Origin: Marinibacterium sp.
Lineage (GTDB): Bacteria > Pseudomonadota > Alphaproteobacteria > Rhodobacterales > Rhodobacteraceae
Length of the DNA: 62,028 nucleotides
NCBI GenBank assembly: GCA_017643305.1
Contig: JAEPNQ010000013.1
Span: 1-62,028 of the forward strand
Direction: 5' to 3'
This document shows, one piece after another, positions 9,310 to 19,350 of this stretch. The stretch's first letter is position 1; each line of letters opens with the position of its first letter. The position numbers and the translations under genes are program-made. The notes beneath the pieces are model-generated. The model was not told where the DNA came from and did no database searches. It was given only the letters and a program-made list of their open reading frames with translations.

Positions 9310-11094
9310 ATGCATGAATGTTCCATCCAGCTGCGATTGCTGGCCACGACAGACCTGCACATGCACTTGCGCGCCTGGGATTATGCCAAGGATCAGCCGT
9401 TCAAATCCGGTGCCCTGACCCGTATCGCCACGCAAATCGCAGCTGCCCGGGCCGAAGCGACTGCAGAGGGCGCGTATGTGCTTCTGTTCGACAATGGCGA
9501 TGGGCTGCAAGGTACGGCTGTGGGCGATATGGCCAGCGACGCCGCCGAACAAGGTGAACCACACCCGCTGATGACAGCGTTCGAACAACTTGAATACGAC
9601 GCGCTGGGGCTGGGCAACCATGATTTTGACCGCGGCGCCGCGCTGCTGGCCCAAGTGACGCGGCAGGCACATTGCCCCGTTCTCTGCGCCAACCTTCGGC
9701 ACAACAATTCCGAGTTGCTGGAACATATTCAGCCGTGCACGATCCTTGCGGCAGGGCCGCTGCGGGTGGGTGTCCTTTCCGTCCTGCCGCCTCAAACCGC
9801 CATGTGGAACACCGATGTGCTGGCGGGCGAGGTCACCTTCGCCGACATGACCGAAACTGTTGAAACTGCCGCCTCACAGCTTCGGCAGGACGGGTGCCAT
9901 ATTGTCCTGCTTCTGGCGCATACTGGTATTGGCGAAGCGGAACACCGGCCGGGGCAGGAAAACGCAGTGCTGCCCCTGTCCCGCCTGCCGTCTGTCACGG
10001 CAATCCTCGCCGGTCACACGCATTTGCCCTTTAGCGGCATGTTGCCTGACGCAGGTGGCACGCCTGTTGCGCTGGCTGGAGCCGGGGGTGCGCAACTGGC
10101 GCAGATCGACCTTACCCTATCCCGCGATCCCGCTGGTGTTTGGCAGGTAAATAAAGCTACGCCCAGCTTGCGCAGAACTGACGGGGCTACCTGTACCGAA
10201 GATCCCACGCTCAGCGACCTGTTCGCACCTTGGCATACCACGGCACGGGAGATCATGAACCGCCCCTCCGGTCACACAGATGAAAGGTTACACAGCTACT
10301 TCTCCATGATCCGCCCCGACGCGCATTTGCGGCAGATCGCTGAAGCCAAGCGCGCCTGTTTTGCCATCCTCTGCCCCGATGCGCCGGACCTACCGGTCAT
10401 CGCTGCCGTCGCGCCTGGCAAATGCGGTGGCCGGGGCGGGTCGGGCAATTACGTGGACGTGCCCAAAGGCCCGGTGCTGCGGCGACATTTGGATGACCTT
10501 GTGGTGTTTCCCAACCTGCTGCGAACAGTTGAACTAGACGGTCGTGACTTGCGGGCGTGGATGGAAATGTCGGCCAGCGTCTTTCACCGGATCGTGCCTG
10601 GTGGTCAGAACCAGCCACTGCTGGACGTTGATTGGCCGCCCCATAGTTTTGACGCGTTTTTTGGGCTGAATTACCAGATCGACGTTTCTCAACCCGCGCG
10701 TTATCGCGCGGACGGATCACGCAACGATACGGACGGCCAGCGCATTCGCGACTTTTCATGGCAGGGCGAGCCTGTGCGCGATGACCAAAAGTTTATCGTT
10801 CTCCTGACCAGCTACCGGGCCAGCGGTGGTGGCAACGTCCAGGCTCTGGCCAACGCTCAGCCATTGCCGTTGCCGGATGCGCCCGTGCGCGAAGCGGTTG
10901 AACGTCAGCTTACCCAACCCGGCCCCGCGGCCTACCGGGACCTTCCTTGGCGGTTCGCTGATCTTGGTGGTACACCAGTGCTGTTACCAACCGGCCCTCG
11001 TGCCACCGAAGTGTTGTCGGACATTCGGGACCTGCACCCGATCACCGGCACCACCGACATCGCTGGCTTCCTCACGCTTACGCTGCATCTCTGA
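9310..11094 (+). CDS. 2',3'-cyclic-nucleotide 2'-phosphodiesterase / 5'-nucleotidase family protein
   Basis: The 594-residue protein has an N-terminal metallophosphatase domain with TDLHMH (residues 14-19), GNHDFDRG near 102 and GHTH near 234, followed by a C-terminal 5'-nucleotidase domain with GGRGGSGNYVDV near 377 that should bind the nucleotide base. This matches CpdB-like enzymes that degrade cyclic nucleotides and nucleotides to nucleosides. Unusually, I see no signal peptide: the metal-binding motif begins at residue 14, whereas CpdB and UshA are normally periplasmic. It also has no clear Shine-Dalgarno. Export by another route, a missed upstream start, or a cytoplasmic role are all possible. 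Confidence 0.85.
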   Translation: MHECSIQLRLLATTDLHMHLRAWDYAKDQPFKSGALTRIATQIAAARAEATAEGAYVLLFDNGDGLQGTAVGDMASDAAEQGEPHPLMTAFEQLEYDALGLGNHDFDRGAALLAQVTRQAHCPVLCANLRHNNSELLEHIQPCTILAAGPLRVGVLSVLPPQTAMWNTDVLAGEVTFADMTETVETAASQLRQDGCHIVLLLAHTGIGEAEHRPGQENAVLPLSRLPSVTAILAGHTHLPFSGMLPDAGGTPVALAGAGGAQLAQIDLTLSRDPAGVWQVNKATPSLRRTDGATCTEDPTLSDLFAPWHTTAREIMNRPSGHTDERLHSYFSMIRPDAHLRQIAEAKRACFAILCPDAPDLPVIAAVAPGKCGGRGGSGNYVDVPKGPVLRRHLDDLVVFPNLLRTVELDGRDLRAWMEMSASVFHRIVPGGQNQPLLDVDWPPHSFDAFFGLNYQIDVSQPARYRADGSRNDTDGQRIRDFSWQGEPVRDDQKFIVLLTSYRASGGGNVQALANAQPLPLPDAPVREAVERQLTQPGPAAYRDLPWRFADLGGTPVLLPTGPRATEVLSDIRDLHPITGTTDIAGFLTLTLHL

Positions 11095-11107
11095 CCGCGC
11101 CGCGACC

Positions 11108-11136
11108 TTGCCAAACCAGAGCAGGGCGCTTATATG
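11108..11136 (+). promoter_or_regulatory. Probable sigma-70 promoter of the SRP RNA gene
   Basis: A -35 element TTGCCA (11108-11113) and a -10 element TATATG (11131-11136) are separated by 17 bases and lie 5 bases upstream of the start of the SRP RNA helix. This is one of the clearest consensus-like promoters in the window and fits a highly expressed stable RNA. Confidence 0.65.
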
Positions 11137-11141
11137 CGCTT

Positions 11142-11239
11142 GTGAGAGGTTGGCGCGGGCAGGCACCTCGCCAACCCGGTCAGATCCGGAAGGAAGCAGC
11201 CGTAACGAGCCCCGCTTGGGTCGTTGTCCAGCCTCTCAC
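11142..11239 (+). ncRNA. ffs: Signal recognition particle RNA, small (4.5S) bacterial type
   Basis: About 98 nt. The ends pair as GTGAGAGG (11142-11149) with CCTCTCAC (11232-11239). The conserved domain IV is present, with the segments GGTCAGATCCGGAAGGAAG and AGCAGCCGTAACGAG around the apical GGAA tetraloop, which bind Ffh. It lies between the nucleotidase gene and dnaX. The exact ends are inferred from helix pairing. Confidence 0.93.
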
Positions 11240-11250
11240 CTTATCCGCCC

Positions 11251-11630
11251 TTACAAGTTCAGTTCTGGCCAAACGACATTGTTTTTGCGTGTAAAGGCGC
11301 TCAGACGTCCAATTTCTTTCAGCCCAAAGTCGCGCGCGTCCAGCATGTGCCGCGTGATCAGCCGCACGTCATAAAACGACGCCAGCTCGGCGCTGTATGC
11401 CGGGGGATGACAGAATCGTTGTCAAAGGAAATCACACCGACCGGCGTGCCATAACGTTCTGGCAGATGCACCAGCCTGCTGGCTATCGTTATCACGCGTT
11501 CAATCTCTTAGATACCGGTCTGCAACGGCAGGGCCATACTGCCCAGAAACTGGCCAGGCAAAAAATTAGCGGATTGGGAAAATAGCGGCACAAACCCGGT
11601 GGTTAGAAAACGCAACTGATGTTTTGTGCG
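11251..11630 (-). pseudogene. Disrupted gene of unknown function between ffs and dnaX
   Basis: On the minus strand a protein-like sequence can be followed in two frames. The upstream part reads LTTGFVPLFSQSANFLPG, meets an in-frame TAA after LPLQTGI, and then continues in the same frame as EIERVITIASRLVHLPERYG up to SFDNDSVIP. A +1/-1 shift in the run CCCCCGG (near 11402) is needed to continue as AYSAELASFYDVRLITRHM and end in VWPELNL with TAA at 11251-11253. No start codon with a ribosome binding site is visible at the upstream end. One stop and one frameshift make it a likely pseudogene. I do not recognise the family. Confidence 0.5.
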
Positions 11631-11693
11631 GCAGCGGTTGCGCGCAGGTGGGGCCGGGGCATAGATTGGACCGGTCACACGACCGGAGCTTTC

Positions 11694-13417
<1,724 letters not shown>

Positions 13418-13418
<1 letters not shown>

Positions 13419-13780
13419 TGCTCGCCACCCTCCCCACAGCAGTATGGGCCGAGGTCTGCGACAAGGAACGCTCGGGATGGGATGGTACGCCAGTTACGGC
13501 GGTGGGCGAAGCGATTGCGCTGTTCAGCAACCCTGTCACTTTGGTCCTGCTTTTGGTCACGGCGCTGGCGATCCGGTTCCGCAGCCAATGGGGCGCGCTT
13601 GCAGTCTGTGTGGCATGGACCGGCTGGGTGTCGCTGATTGCGTTCGTAGACACGGGCGGCATCCGCAGCGCGGCACTGGCCGAAGGCTGCATCGGGTCGC
13701 CGACCCTGTTCATTGTGATTGCCTGTACCTTGTGCGTGGCCGCCGTGCTCTACACTGCGCCGCGCCCGGCCAAGGAATAA
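13418..13780 (+). CDS. Small integral membrane protein of unknown function
   Basis: The start ATG at 13418 overlaps the dnaX stop (TGATG), giving 120 residues. A short hydrophobic N-terminus ending AVWA, then EVCDKERSGWDG, suggests a cleaved signal or first membrane segment. Three more hydrophobic segments follow (about residues 30-50, 55-75 and 90-112). There are no recognisable catalytic motifs. The overlap with dnaX implies translational coupling. Confidence 0.7.
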
Positions 13781-13856
13781 CCGCGCGCCTTGACCTTGCC
13801 CCGCGCCGGGTGAGCCCGTATCAACCCTATCAAACCTGAAGAATGGGAGCAGCGAC

Positions 13857-14210
13857 ATGCTGAAAGGATTAGGCGGCCTGGGTGGTCTGGGCGACATGGG
13901 CAAGATGATGAAGGCCGCGCAGGAAATGCAGCAAAAAATGGCTGAGCTGCAGGAAGAAATGCACGCCATGACCGTGGAAGGCGAAAGTGGTGCGGGCTTG
14001 GTCAAGGCCGTTTGCTCTTGCAAGGGTGAGCTGAAGTCGCTGGACATCGACCCGTCAATCTTCAATGCCGACGACAAGGAAGTGGTCGAAGACCTGATCC
14101 TGGCCGCGATCAAGGATGCTCAGGGCAAGGCCTCGGCAAAGGCGCAGGAAGAAATGGGCAAGATCACCGAAAGCATGGGTCTGCCCAAGGACATGAAGCT
14201 GCCGTTCTGA
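13857..14210 (+). CDS. ybaB: YbaB/EbfC family nucleoid-associated protein
   Basis: The 117-residue protein has a glycine-rich start (LKGLGGLGGLGDMGKMMKAA), a long amphipathic helix (about 15-40), a beta-rich middle (MTVEGESGAGLVKAV) and a C-terminal helix. This is the YbaB fold, which dimerises like tweezers and binds DNA. Its position between dnaX and recR is conserved in many bacteria. Confidence 0.93.
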   Translation: MLKGLGGLGGLGDMGKMMKAAQEMQQKMAELQEEMHAMTVEGESGAGLVKAVCSCKGELKSLDIDPSIFNADDKEVVEDLILAAIKDAQGKASAKAQEEMGKITESMGLPKDMKLPF

Positions 14211-14381
14211 GGTTTTTCAGGCTTCAGCAATCGCTGGGAGCGGGGCAAGGGACGCTGCCCCCGTGGCCGTTGGCCGTTCACCCCAGAGGTATCCGAAAAC
14301 TGAAGAGTACCGGGTCTCTGGTGTTGATCGGTCTGCCGGTTCCGTACAGAATCGCGTCAGACAAGGTGAGCAGGGCAGGAC

Positions 14382-14975
14382 ATGAGCAGCAGCACCGGCA
14401 TTGAACGTCTGATCGACCTGATGGCCAAACTGCCGGGACTCGGCCCCCGGTCGGCGCGCCGCGCTGTGTTGCACCTGATCCGTAAACGCGCCGTTCTGCT
14501 GGGGCCTTTGGCAGAAGCCATGGCAGAGGTCGCGGCAACGGCGCGGGAATGCCTGAATTGCGGCAATGTGGGCACGTCGGATATCTGCGACATCTGCAAG
14601 GACCCCTCCCGCGCCAATGCTGAGCTGTGCGTGGTCGAAGACGTGGCCGACCTGTGGGCTATGGAACGCGCACAGGTCTTCAAGGGCCGCTATCACGTAC
14701 TGGGTGGCACACTCAGTGCGCTTGACGCGGTGGGGCCCGAAGAACTGCGAATCCCCCGTCTGATCGATCGGGTGGGCGAGGAAGAGATTTCCGAGGTCAT
14801 ACTCGCCCTGAACGCCACGATTGATGGTCAGACCACCGCGCACTACATCGCCGACCAGTTAGACAGCCGGGTCAGGCTAACTTCGCTGGCGCAGGGTGTC
14901 CCGATTGGAGGGGAGCTGGATTACCTCGACGACGGGACCATCACCGCCGCTTTGCGGGCGCGGAAGGAAATCTAG
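14382..14975 (+). CDS. recR: Recombination mediator RecR
   Basis: The 197-residue protein begins with the helix-hairpin-helix region ([22 protein letters not shown]), then a four-cysteine zinc finger (CLNCGN...CDICKD, about residues 57-75) and a Toprim domain starting [15 protein letters not shown] near 84. RecR works with RecF or RecO to load RecA on gapped DNA. It is downstream of dnaX and ybaB, separated from ybaB by 171 bp in which I see no gene. Confidence 0.95.
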   Translation: MSSSTGIERLIDLMAKLPGLGPRSARRAVLHLIRKRAVLLGPLAEAMAEVAATARECLNCGNVGTSDICDICKDPSRANAELCVVEDVADLWAMERAQVFKGRYHVLGGTLSALDAVGPEELRIPRLIDRVGEEEISEVILALNATIDGQTTAHYIADQLDSRVRLTSLAQGVPIGGELDYLDDGTITAALRARKEI

Positions 14976-14978
14976 GCG

Positions 14979-16028
14979 CTACCCGCCATAAAAGCTGCGG
15001 AGCCCTTCGCTGGCGCGGTCCAGCGCGGCATCGTCCACATCCTTGTGCAGAACCATGCGGATCGCGCCTTTGCCTCCGCCAATTACAACGCCCTTGGCGG
15101 CCATGTGGCTGCGCAGTGCGTCGTTGGATCCATCGGCAGGTGTGAAGAACACCATGTTGGTGTCTTGCGTGACCGACCCGGCCCCAAGGCTCTGCAGCCA
15201 ATCAGCAAATTGCTGCGCGCGCGCGTGATCGTCCGCGAGCCGCGCAACGTTGTTCTCGAGCGCATAAAGCCCCGCTGCGGCCAGAATCCCGGACTGGCGC
15301 ATGCCGCCGCCTAGCATCTTACGGCACCGGCGCGCCCGCTTTATCAGATACTGCGTCCCCACAAGAACCGAGCCGGCAGGCGTTCCCAGCCCTTTGGACA
15401 GGCAAACAGAAACCGTATCGGCCAGTCCCGCCAGATTAGGCGCTGCGCAGCCAAGCGCGGTGATCGCGTTGAAAAACCGGGCGCCATCCAAATGTACGCC
15501 CAGTCCCGCCTCCCGCGCGGTCCCCGCGGCGGCGGCCATGACCTCTAGCGGGATAGCGCGGCCATTATGGGTGTTTTCCAGGCTGACCAGCCGCGTGACA
15601 GCAAAGTGGGAGTCATCGTCCTTCACAGCATCCCGAATGTCATCGGGGTCCAGCCCGCCATCCGGCCGCACAGGCAGAGGGCACAGCGCGATAGACGCCA
15701 GCACCGACGCCCCCTGCGCTTCGTACGTATAAACGTGGTACGGGCGACCCACCAACGCTTCCTCGCCGCGGCCACAATGGGCCATCAGTGCGGTCAGGTT
15801 GCTTTGCGTGCCGGTTGGCAGGAACAGACCGGCCTCTTTCCCCAGCCTTTCGGCCAGCTCGGATTCCAGCCGGTTGATCTGCGGGTCCTCGCCATACACA
15901 TCATCGCCCAGCTCCGCGCTGGCCATAGCGGCCCGCATAGCGGCATCCGGCTGGGTAACCGTATCGCTGCGCAGGTCACAGACCGGGCGGTTGCCGGTCG
16001 TCTGATTGGAGTTGGCATATTGGTTCAT
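14979..16028 (-). CDS. ltaE: Low-specificity L-threonine aldolase
   Basis: The 349-residue PLP enzyme starts at 16028 with GGAGG correctly spaced upstream. It has DLRSDTVTQP near residue 18, GDDVYGEDP near 42, the PLP-anchoring HLDGARFFNA near 175, and the lysine in SVCLSKGLGTPAGS near 205. It cleaves threonine and allo-threonine to glycine and acetaldehyde. The gene is convergent with recR, with only 3 bp between the stops. Confidence 0.93.
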   Translation of the reverse strand: MNQYANSNQTTGNRPVCDLRSDTVTQPDAAMRAAMASAELGDDVYGEDPQINRLESELAERLGKEAGLFLPTGTQSNLTALMAHCGRGEEALVGRPYHVYTYEAQGASVLASIALCPLPVRPDGGLDPDDIRDAVKDDDSHFAVTRLVSLENTHNGRAIPLEVMAAAAGTAREAGLGVHLDGARFFNAITALGCAAPNLAGLADTVSVCLSKGLGTPAGSVLVGTQYLIKRARRCRKMLGGGMRQSGILAAAGLYALENNVARLADDHARAQQFADWLQSLGAGSVTQDTNMVFFTPADGSNDALRSHMAAKGVVIGGGKGAIRMVLHKDVDDAALDRASEGLRSFYGG

Positions 16029-16046
16029 GGGAGGCCTCCGACAGAC

Positions 16047-16067
16047 GGGCCGCCTGCGCGGCGGCCC
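16047..16067 (-). terminator. Hairpin downstream of trcR, possible terminator
   Basis: GGGCCGCC and GGCGGCCC form an 8-bp GC stem with a 5-base loop between trcR and ltaE, which are on the same strand. There is no convincing T tract after it on the minus strand, so it may be an attenuating or stabilising hairpin instead of a simple terminator. Confidence 0.4.
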
Positions 16068-16112
16068 ATCCTCTCACATTAGGTTCTAGTCTGGAGGCTG
16101 ACTAGAGCGCTC

Positions 16113-16862
16113 TTAAATCTCTTCGTCCTCATCCCTTCCGCCGGCGGGCAGGTTAAAGAAGCTGTCTGCATCAACGACGGGCTCATCGTTGTCGCCGTCT
16201 TCCTCGGTGTTGCCAAGGGTGAAGGTTTCCAGCCCCTCGATTGCGGTCGGGATCTTGGGCTCGGCTTCCATACCCAGCGACTGTTCGGTGCTTACCAACT
16301 TGCGACGTTCATCGTCTGTCATCAGCTCGCCGTCAGCGGCCTTCTTCGCGGCGGCCTTCTGGACCACAGCGTCCAGCTCACCCTGTTTACACAGACCCAG
16401 CGCTACCGGATCAATCGGTTGGATGTTGGCGATGTTCCAATGGGTGCGTTCGCGGATCGCCTGAATGGTCGGCTTGGTGGTGCCGATCAACTTGGAAATC
16501 TGCGCATCGGTTAGCTCTGGATGGAACTTGACCAGCCACAGGATCGATGCCGGACGGTCCTGCCGTTTGGACAGTGGGGTATAGCGCGGTCCGCGGCGCT
16601 TCTCTTCGCCCTGGGCAGCAGGGTTATACTTCAGCTGCAGCTTGTGCAGTGGGCTTTTTTCTGCAGCATCAATTTCCTCCTGCGTCAGCTGGTTGTTGGC
16701 GATGGGGTCGAATCCCTTGACGCCAGCAGCGACGTCACCATCGGCGATGCCCTGTACTTCCAGTTCGTGCAGCCCAACGAAATCGGCAATCTGCTTGAAC
16801 GAAATCGTCGTGTTGTCCACTAGCCAGACGGCGGTTGCCTTGGCCATGAGAGGCTTTGCCAT
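16113..16862 (-). CDS. trcR: Cell cycle transcriptional regulator TrcR (DUF1013)
   Basis: I use ATG 16862 with AAGGAG upstream; this gives 249 residues. The N-terminus (MAKPLMAKATAVWLVDNTTI) and the helix-turn-helix-like segment ISFKQIADFVGLHELEVQGI match DUF1013. A second HTH-like segment is LTDAQISKLIGTTKPTIQAI near residue 125. The acidic C-terminus (about 195-249) has low complexity. TrcR is an alphaproteobacterial regulator tied to cell cycle transcription in Caulobacter. A TATAAT sequence (about 16879-16884 on the minus strand) lies just upstream and would give a very short leader. Confidence 0.85.
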   Translation of the reverse strand: MAKPLMAKATAVWLVDNTTISFKQIADFVGLHELEVQGIADGDVAAGVKGFDPIANNQLTQEEIDAAEKSPLHKLQLKYNPAAQGEEKRRGPRYTPLSKRQDRPASILWLVKFHPELTDAQISKLIGTTKPTIQAIRERTHWNIANIQPIDPVALGLCKQGELDAVVQKAAAKKAADGELMTDDERRKLVSTEQSLGMEAEPKIPTAIEGLETFTLGNTEEDGDNDEPVVDADSFFNLPAGGRDEDEEI

Positions 16863-17006
16863 AAGTCGTCTCCTTGCAATTATACAACGCACGGTTTTCA
16901 CCCGCGCCTGGGCTGCAGGCTGTCCCGGTTTTCGCCGGGACGGGTTACCGTTGTCGGGGAACTGCGGGCGTATATAGTCTTGCTGGGCGACGAAGGGAAG
17001 AGCTGA

Positions 17007-17630
17007 ATGCGTTGGATGATCATGTGGCTGCTGACAGCCCTGCCTGCCTTGGCCGAGGGTGAAAAGGCAGGGGAATTTGATTATTACGTGCTGTCGCTCA
17101 GCTGGTCACCGAACTGGTGTCAGTTGGAAGGCAACGCCCGCCAGTCCGAACAATGCGAAGAAGATCACGGCTGGATCCTCCATGGTCTGTGGCCTCAGTT
17201 CCATCGCGGCTACCCGTCCTATTGCCGCACGATTGAACGCGCGCCGTCCCGCGGCATGACCGCTGAAATGGCCGATATTATGGGCACGTCTGGTCTGGCG
17301 TGGCACCAATGGAAGAAACATGGCACCTGCACCGGGCTTAGCGCGACGAACTACTTTGCACTGTCGCGGGAGGCATATGGCCGTATCACCCGACCTGCGG
17401 TGTTCCGCAAACTGGACCAGTCGGTGAAACTGCCTGCACGTGTGGTGGAGCAGGCGTTTCTTAAGGATAATCCGCAGATCGAACCTGACGGGCTAACCGT
17501 TACCTGCCGAGATGGACATATTCAGGAGGCGCGCATTTGCCTATCTCGCGACCTGGCTCCGATACCTTGCGGCCAGGATGTCATGCGTGATTGCACTCTG
17601 ACAGATGCGTTGTTCCATCCGGTCGACTGA
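17007..17630 (+). CDS. Secreted ribonuclease T2 family protein
   Basis: The 207-residue protein has a short signal peptide (MRWMIMWLLTALPALA, residues 1-16) and both active-site segments of RNase T2: HGLWPQ near residue 57 and WHQWKKHGTC near 98, each with its catalytic histidine. Several cysteines fit the family's disulfides. It should act in the periplasm or outside the cell, cleaving RNA through 2',3'-cyclic phosphates, and may supply nucleotides in the periplasm. The start follows GGAAGAG. Confidence 0.92.
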   Translation: MRWMIMWLLTALPALAEGEKAGEFDYYVLSLSWSPNWCQLEGNARQSEQCEEDHGWILHGLWPQFHRGYPSYCRTIERAPSRGMTAEMADIMGTSGLAWHQWKKHGTCTGLSATNYFALSREAYGRITRPAVFRKLDQSVKLPARVVEQAFLKDNPQIEPDGLTVTCRDGHIQEARICLSRDLAPIPCGQDVMRDCTLTDALFHPVD

Positions 17631-17636
17631 CCCGGT

Positions 17637-18209
17637 TCAAGTCCGATGGGGGTCGTTTTCCGGCAAAGCGTCCCGCAGACTATCAAAACTTTTCCATTCT
17701 GGTTTACGCCCAGCCCCTGTGTCATCCGGCAAAAATGGCGATTCCGCCGCATTTTGCAGATCGGGGATATAGCGCGGGCAGTTCGGGAATATCTCTTCTG
17801 CTGTCAGGTGCACGGTCAGCTTGGTGCCGGTGGGCGTATCGGTATCCACCAGTCTGCAGGACCCGTTGACGCGCAATCGGCGTGGATCATCCCCGAACCT
17901 TAGAAACAAAAGCCCGGCGCGGCCTGACCGCAGAATGTTTCCCATGCTGCGATACATGGAATTGCCGTCCAGATCGGTCCATTCCAACGCATTCGGTCCC
18001 GTTACCCGGACAAACCCGCGCGGACCGCCCTTGAACGAGCAATCCACACTGTCCCCGTGCGCAGTTGCGAGAAAAAAGAACTCTGCCTCTTCGATAAACG
18101 CCTTGTCTTCATCCCGGAACCCGGGCAAACGCCGATGCTTTTCCAGTGCATCGGACAAGCGGCGACCATCGAACCGGTCCTGCAGTTCCCGGTGCCCGTC
18201 GTGGAACAT
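17637..18209 (-). CDS. Pyridoxamine 5'-phosphate oxidase-like flavin-fold protein
   Basis: I tentatively start at ATG 18209 (190 residues, MFHDGHRELQDRFDGRRL); an in-frame TTG 12 bases further upstream sits closer to a GAGGTGGGG. The sequence FIEEAEFFFLATAHGDSVDCSFKGG, followed by FVRVTGPNALEWTDLDGN, matches a split-barrel PNPOx-like domain that binds FMN or a related cofactor. Substrate is unknown. The gene is convergent with the RNase T2 gene. Confidence 0.75.
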   Translation of the reverse strand: MFHDGHRELQDRFDGRRLSDALEKHRRLPGFRDEDKAFIEEAEFFFLATAHGDSVDCSFKGGPRGFVRVTGPNALEWTDLDGNSMYRSMGNILRSGRAGLLFLRFGDDPRRLRVNGSCRLVDTDTPTGTKLTVHLTAEEIFPNCPRYIPDLQNAAESPFLPDDTGAGRKPEWKSFDSLRDALPENDPHRT

Positions 18210-18304
18210 GCTTTTCAGTGTCAAACTACCCCACCTCTTCCTAGCATTGAATGGCTGCTTCCAGTCCCACATATGTGCCGCCCAGATCGATTGCCATGAC
18301 CTCA

Positions 18305-18674
18305 CTATTCGCGTTGTAAAGCGTGGGTGTATTTCTCGGCTATGGCGAACAAGAAATCCGGGTTGTCGAAATAGATATCCGCGTCGGGCACGTCATTCAG
18401 GTAGATGCCCGTTGCAACCCCAGTGAACACATCACCGTCCAGGTCAAATTCGATATCATATTGTGCGCCTGCTTCGATATCGCCCCAAGCATGGTTAAAG
18501 GCGGTGATGTACTCCATGCCTTCGTTCCTGTCGAACCCGATCCGCACGACTGAACCATCCTGATAAGCTGCCTGGATCAGGCATCCAACCCCAAGGTCGG
18601 GTCAATCATGACGTCCGATCCCCCAGCAGTGCCACCAGAAAAGGCGCATGCAGCAACGCCAAAACGTATGCCAT
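18305..18674 (-). pseudogene. Broken gene for a small periplasmic protein, paralogue of the protein at 28515-29006
   Basis: On the minus strand an ATG at 18674 begins a signal-peptide-like stretch (MAYVLALLHAPFLVALLG) that ends at TGA. A second frame carries DVMIDPTLG, and a third carries GCLIQAAYQDGSVVRIGF and runs to the stop at 18305. Read together across two frameshifts these match the intact protein at 28515 (DPQMGNGCLIQRIV, FDLDGQSYEATATGFQLGNVPGAGIFF). The last 80 codons remain an open frame from an internal ATG at 18547, but without the signal peptide. Confidence 0.65.
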
Positions 18675-18735
18675 GATCCGAGCGGTTTCTGGAGACAATT
18701 GTTTTCAGAGGGCAGATTGTCAGCGGGGATAACCG

Positions 18736-19350
18736 TCAGCTGCCAGATTTCTTGCCGATACGTGGCTCTTCACCCGCGCGCAGACGGGCAATGTTGGCCG
18801 AATGTCGCCAGAACACCAGTAAGCTCAGCAGTACCGCCAGAACGGCCCCACCGGTATAGCTCAGCAAAACCGCCCACACGATGCTGGACGCCGCTGCAAC
18901 CAGCGCGCTCATGGATGAAATCCGCGTGACTGCCGCTGTCGCCAGCCAGGTCAGGCAGCATGCCACACCAACTGGCCAGGCCAGTGCCAGCCAAAGTCCC
19001 AGAAACGTGGCAACGCCCTTGCCGCCTTTGAATCCCAGCCATACAGGAAAACAATGGCCGACAAAGGCCGCCAGCCCCGCCAATTGCACCGCGTCCTCGC
19101 CCGCAAAGGCCCGCGCCAGAAAAACCGCTACAGCACCCTTGCCCGCGTCAAAAATCAACGTCAGCGCAGCTGCGGCCTTCTTGCCGGTACGCAGCACATT
19201 GGTTGCCCCTATATTGCCCGACCCGATGACGCGCAGGTTGCCCAGCCCGAATAACCGTGCCGACACTATGCCAAATGGGATTGACCCCAACCCGTAACCG
19301 ATGATCGCCCACAGCAGCAGCTGCGTCAGGGAGCTTTCAATAACTGGCAT
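18736..19350 (-). CDS. plsY: Acyl phosphate:glycerol-3-phosphate acyltransferase
   Basis: The 204-residue polytopic membrane enzyme has the PlsY motifs: GSIPFGIV near residue 22, SGNIGATNVLRTGKK near 43-57, and GFKGGKGVATFLG near 106-118. It makes lysophosphatidate, the first step in phospholipid synthesis. Its start codon overlaps the stop of the dihydroorotase-like gene, so it is the last gene of the pyrB operon. Confidence 0.95.
   Translation of the reverse strand: MPVIESSLTQLLLWAIIGYGLGSIPFGIVSARLFGLGNLRVIGSGNIGATNVLRTGKKAAAALTLIFDAGKGAVAVFLARAFAGEDAVQLAGLAAFVGHCFPVWLGFKGGKGVATFLGLWLALAWPVGVACCLTWLATAAVTRISSMSALVAAASSIVWAVLLSYTGGAVLAVLLSLLVFWRHSANIARLRAGEEPRIGKKSGS

Noticed and set aside
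16922-16942. Hairpin GTCCCGG-N6-CCGGGAC between trcR and the RNase T2 gene
   Set aside because: No T tract on either strand and no known RNA element; could be part of a promoter region. Not called as a terminator or riboswitch.
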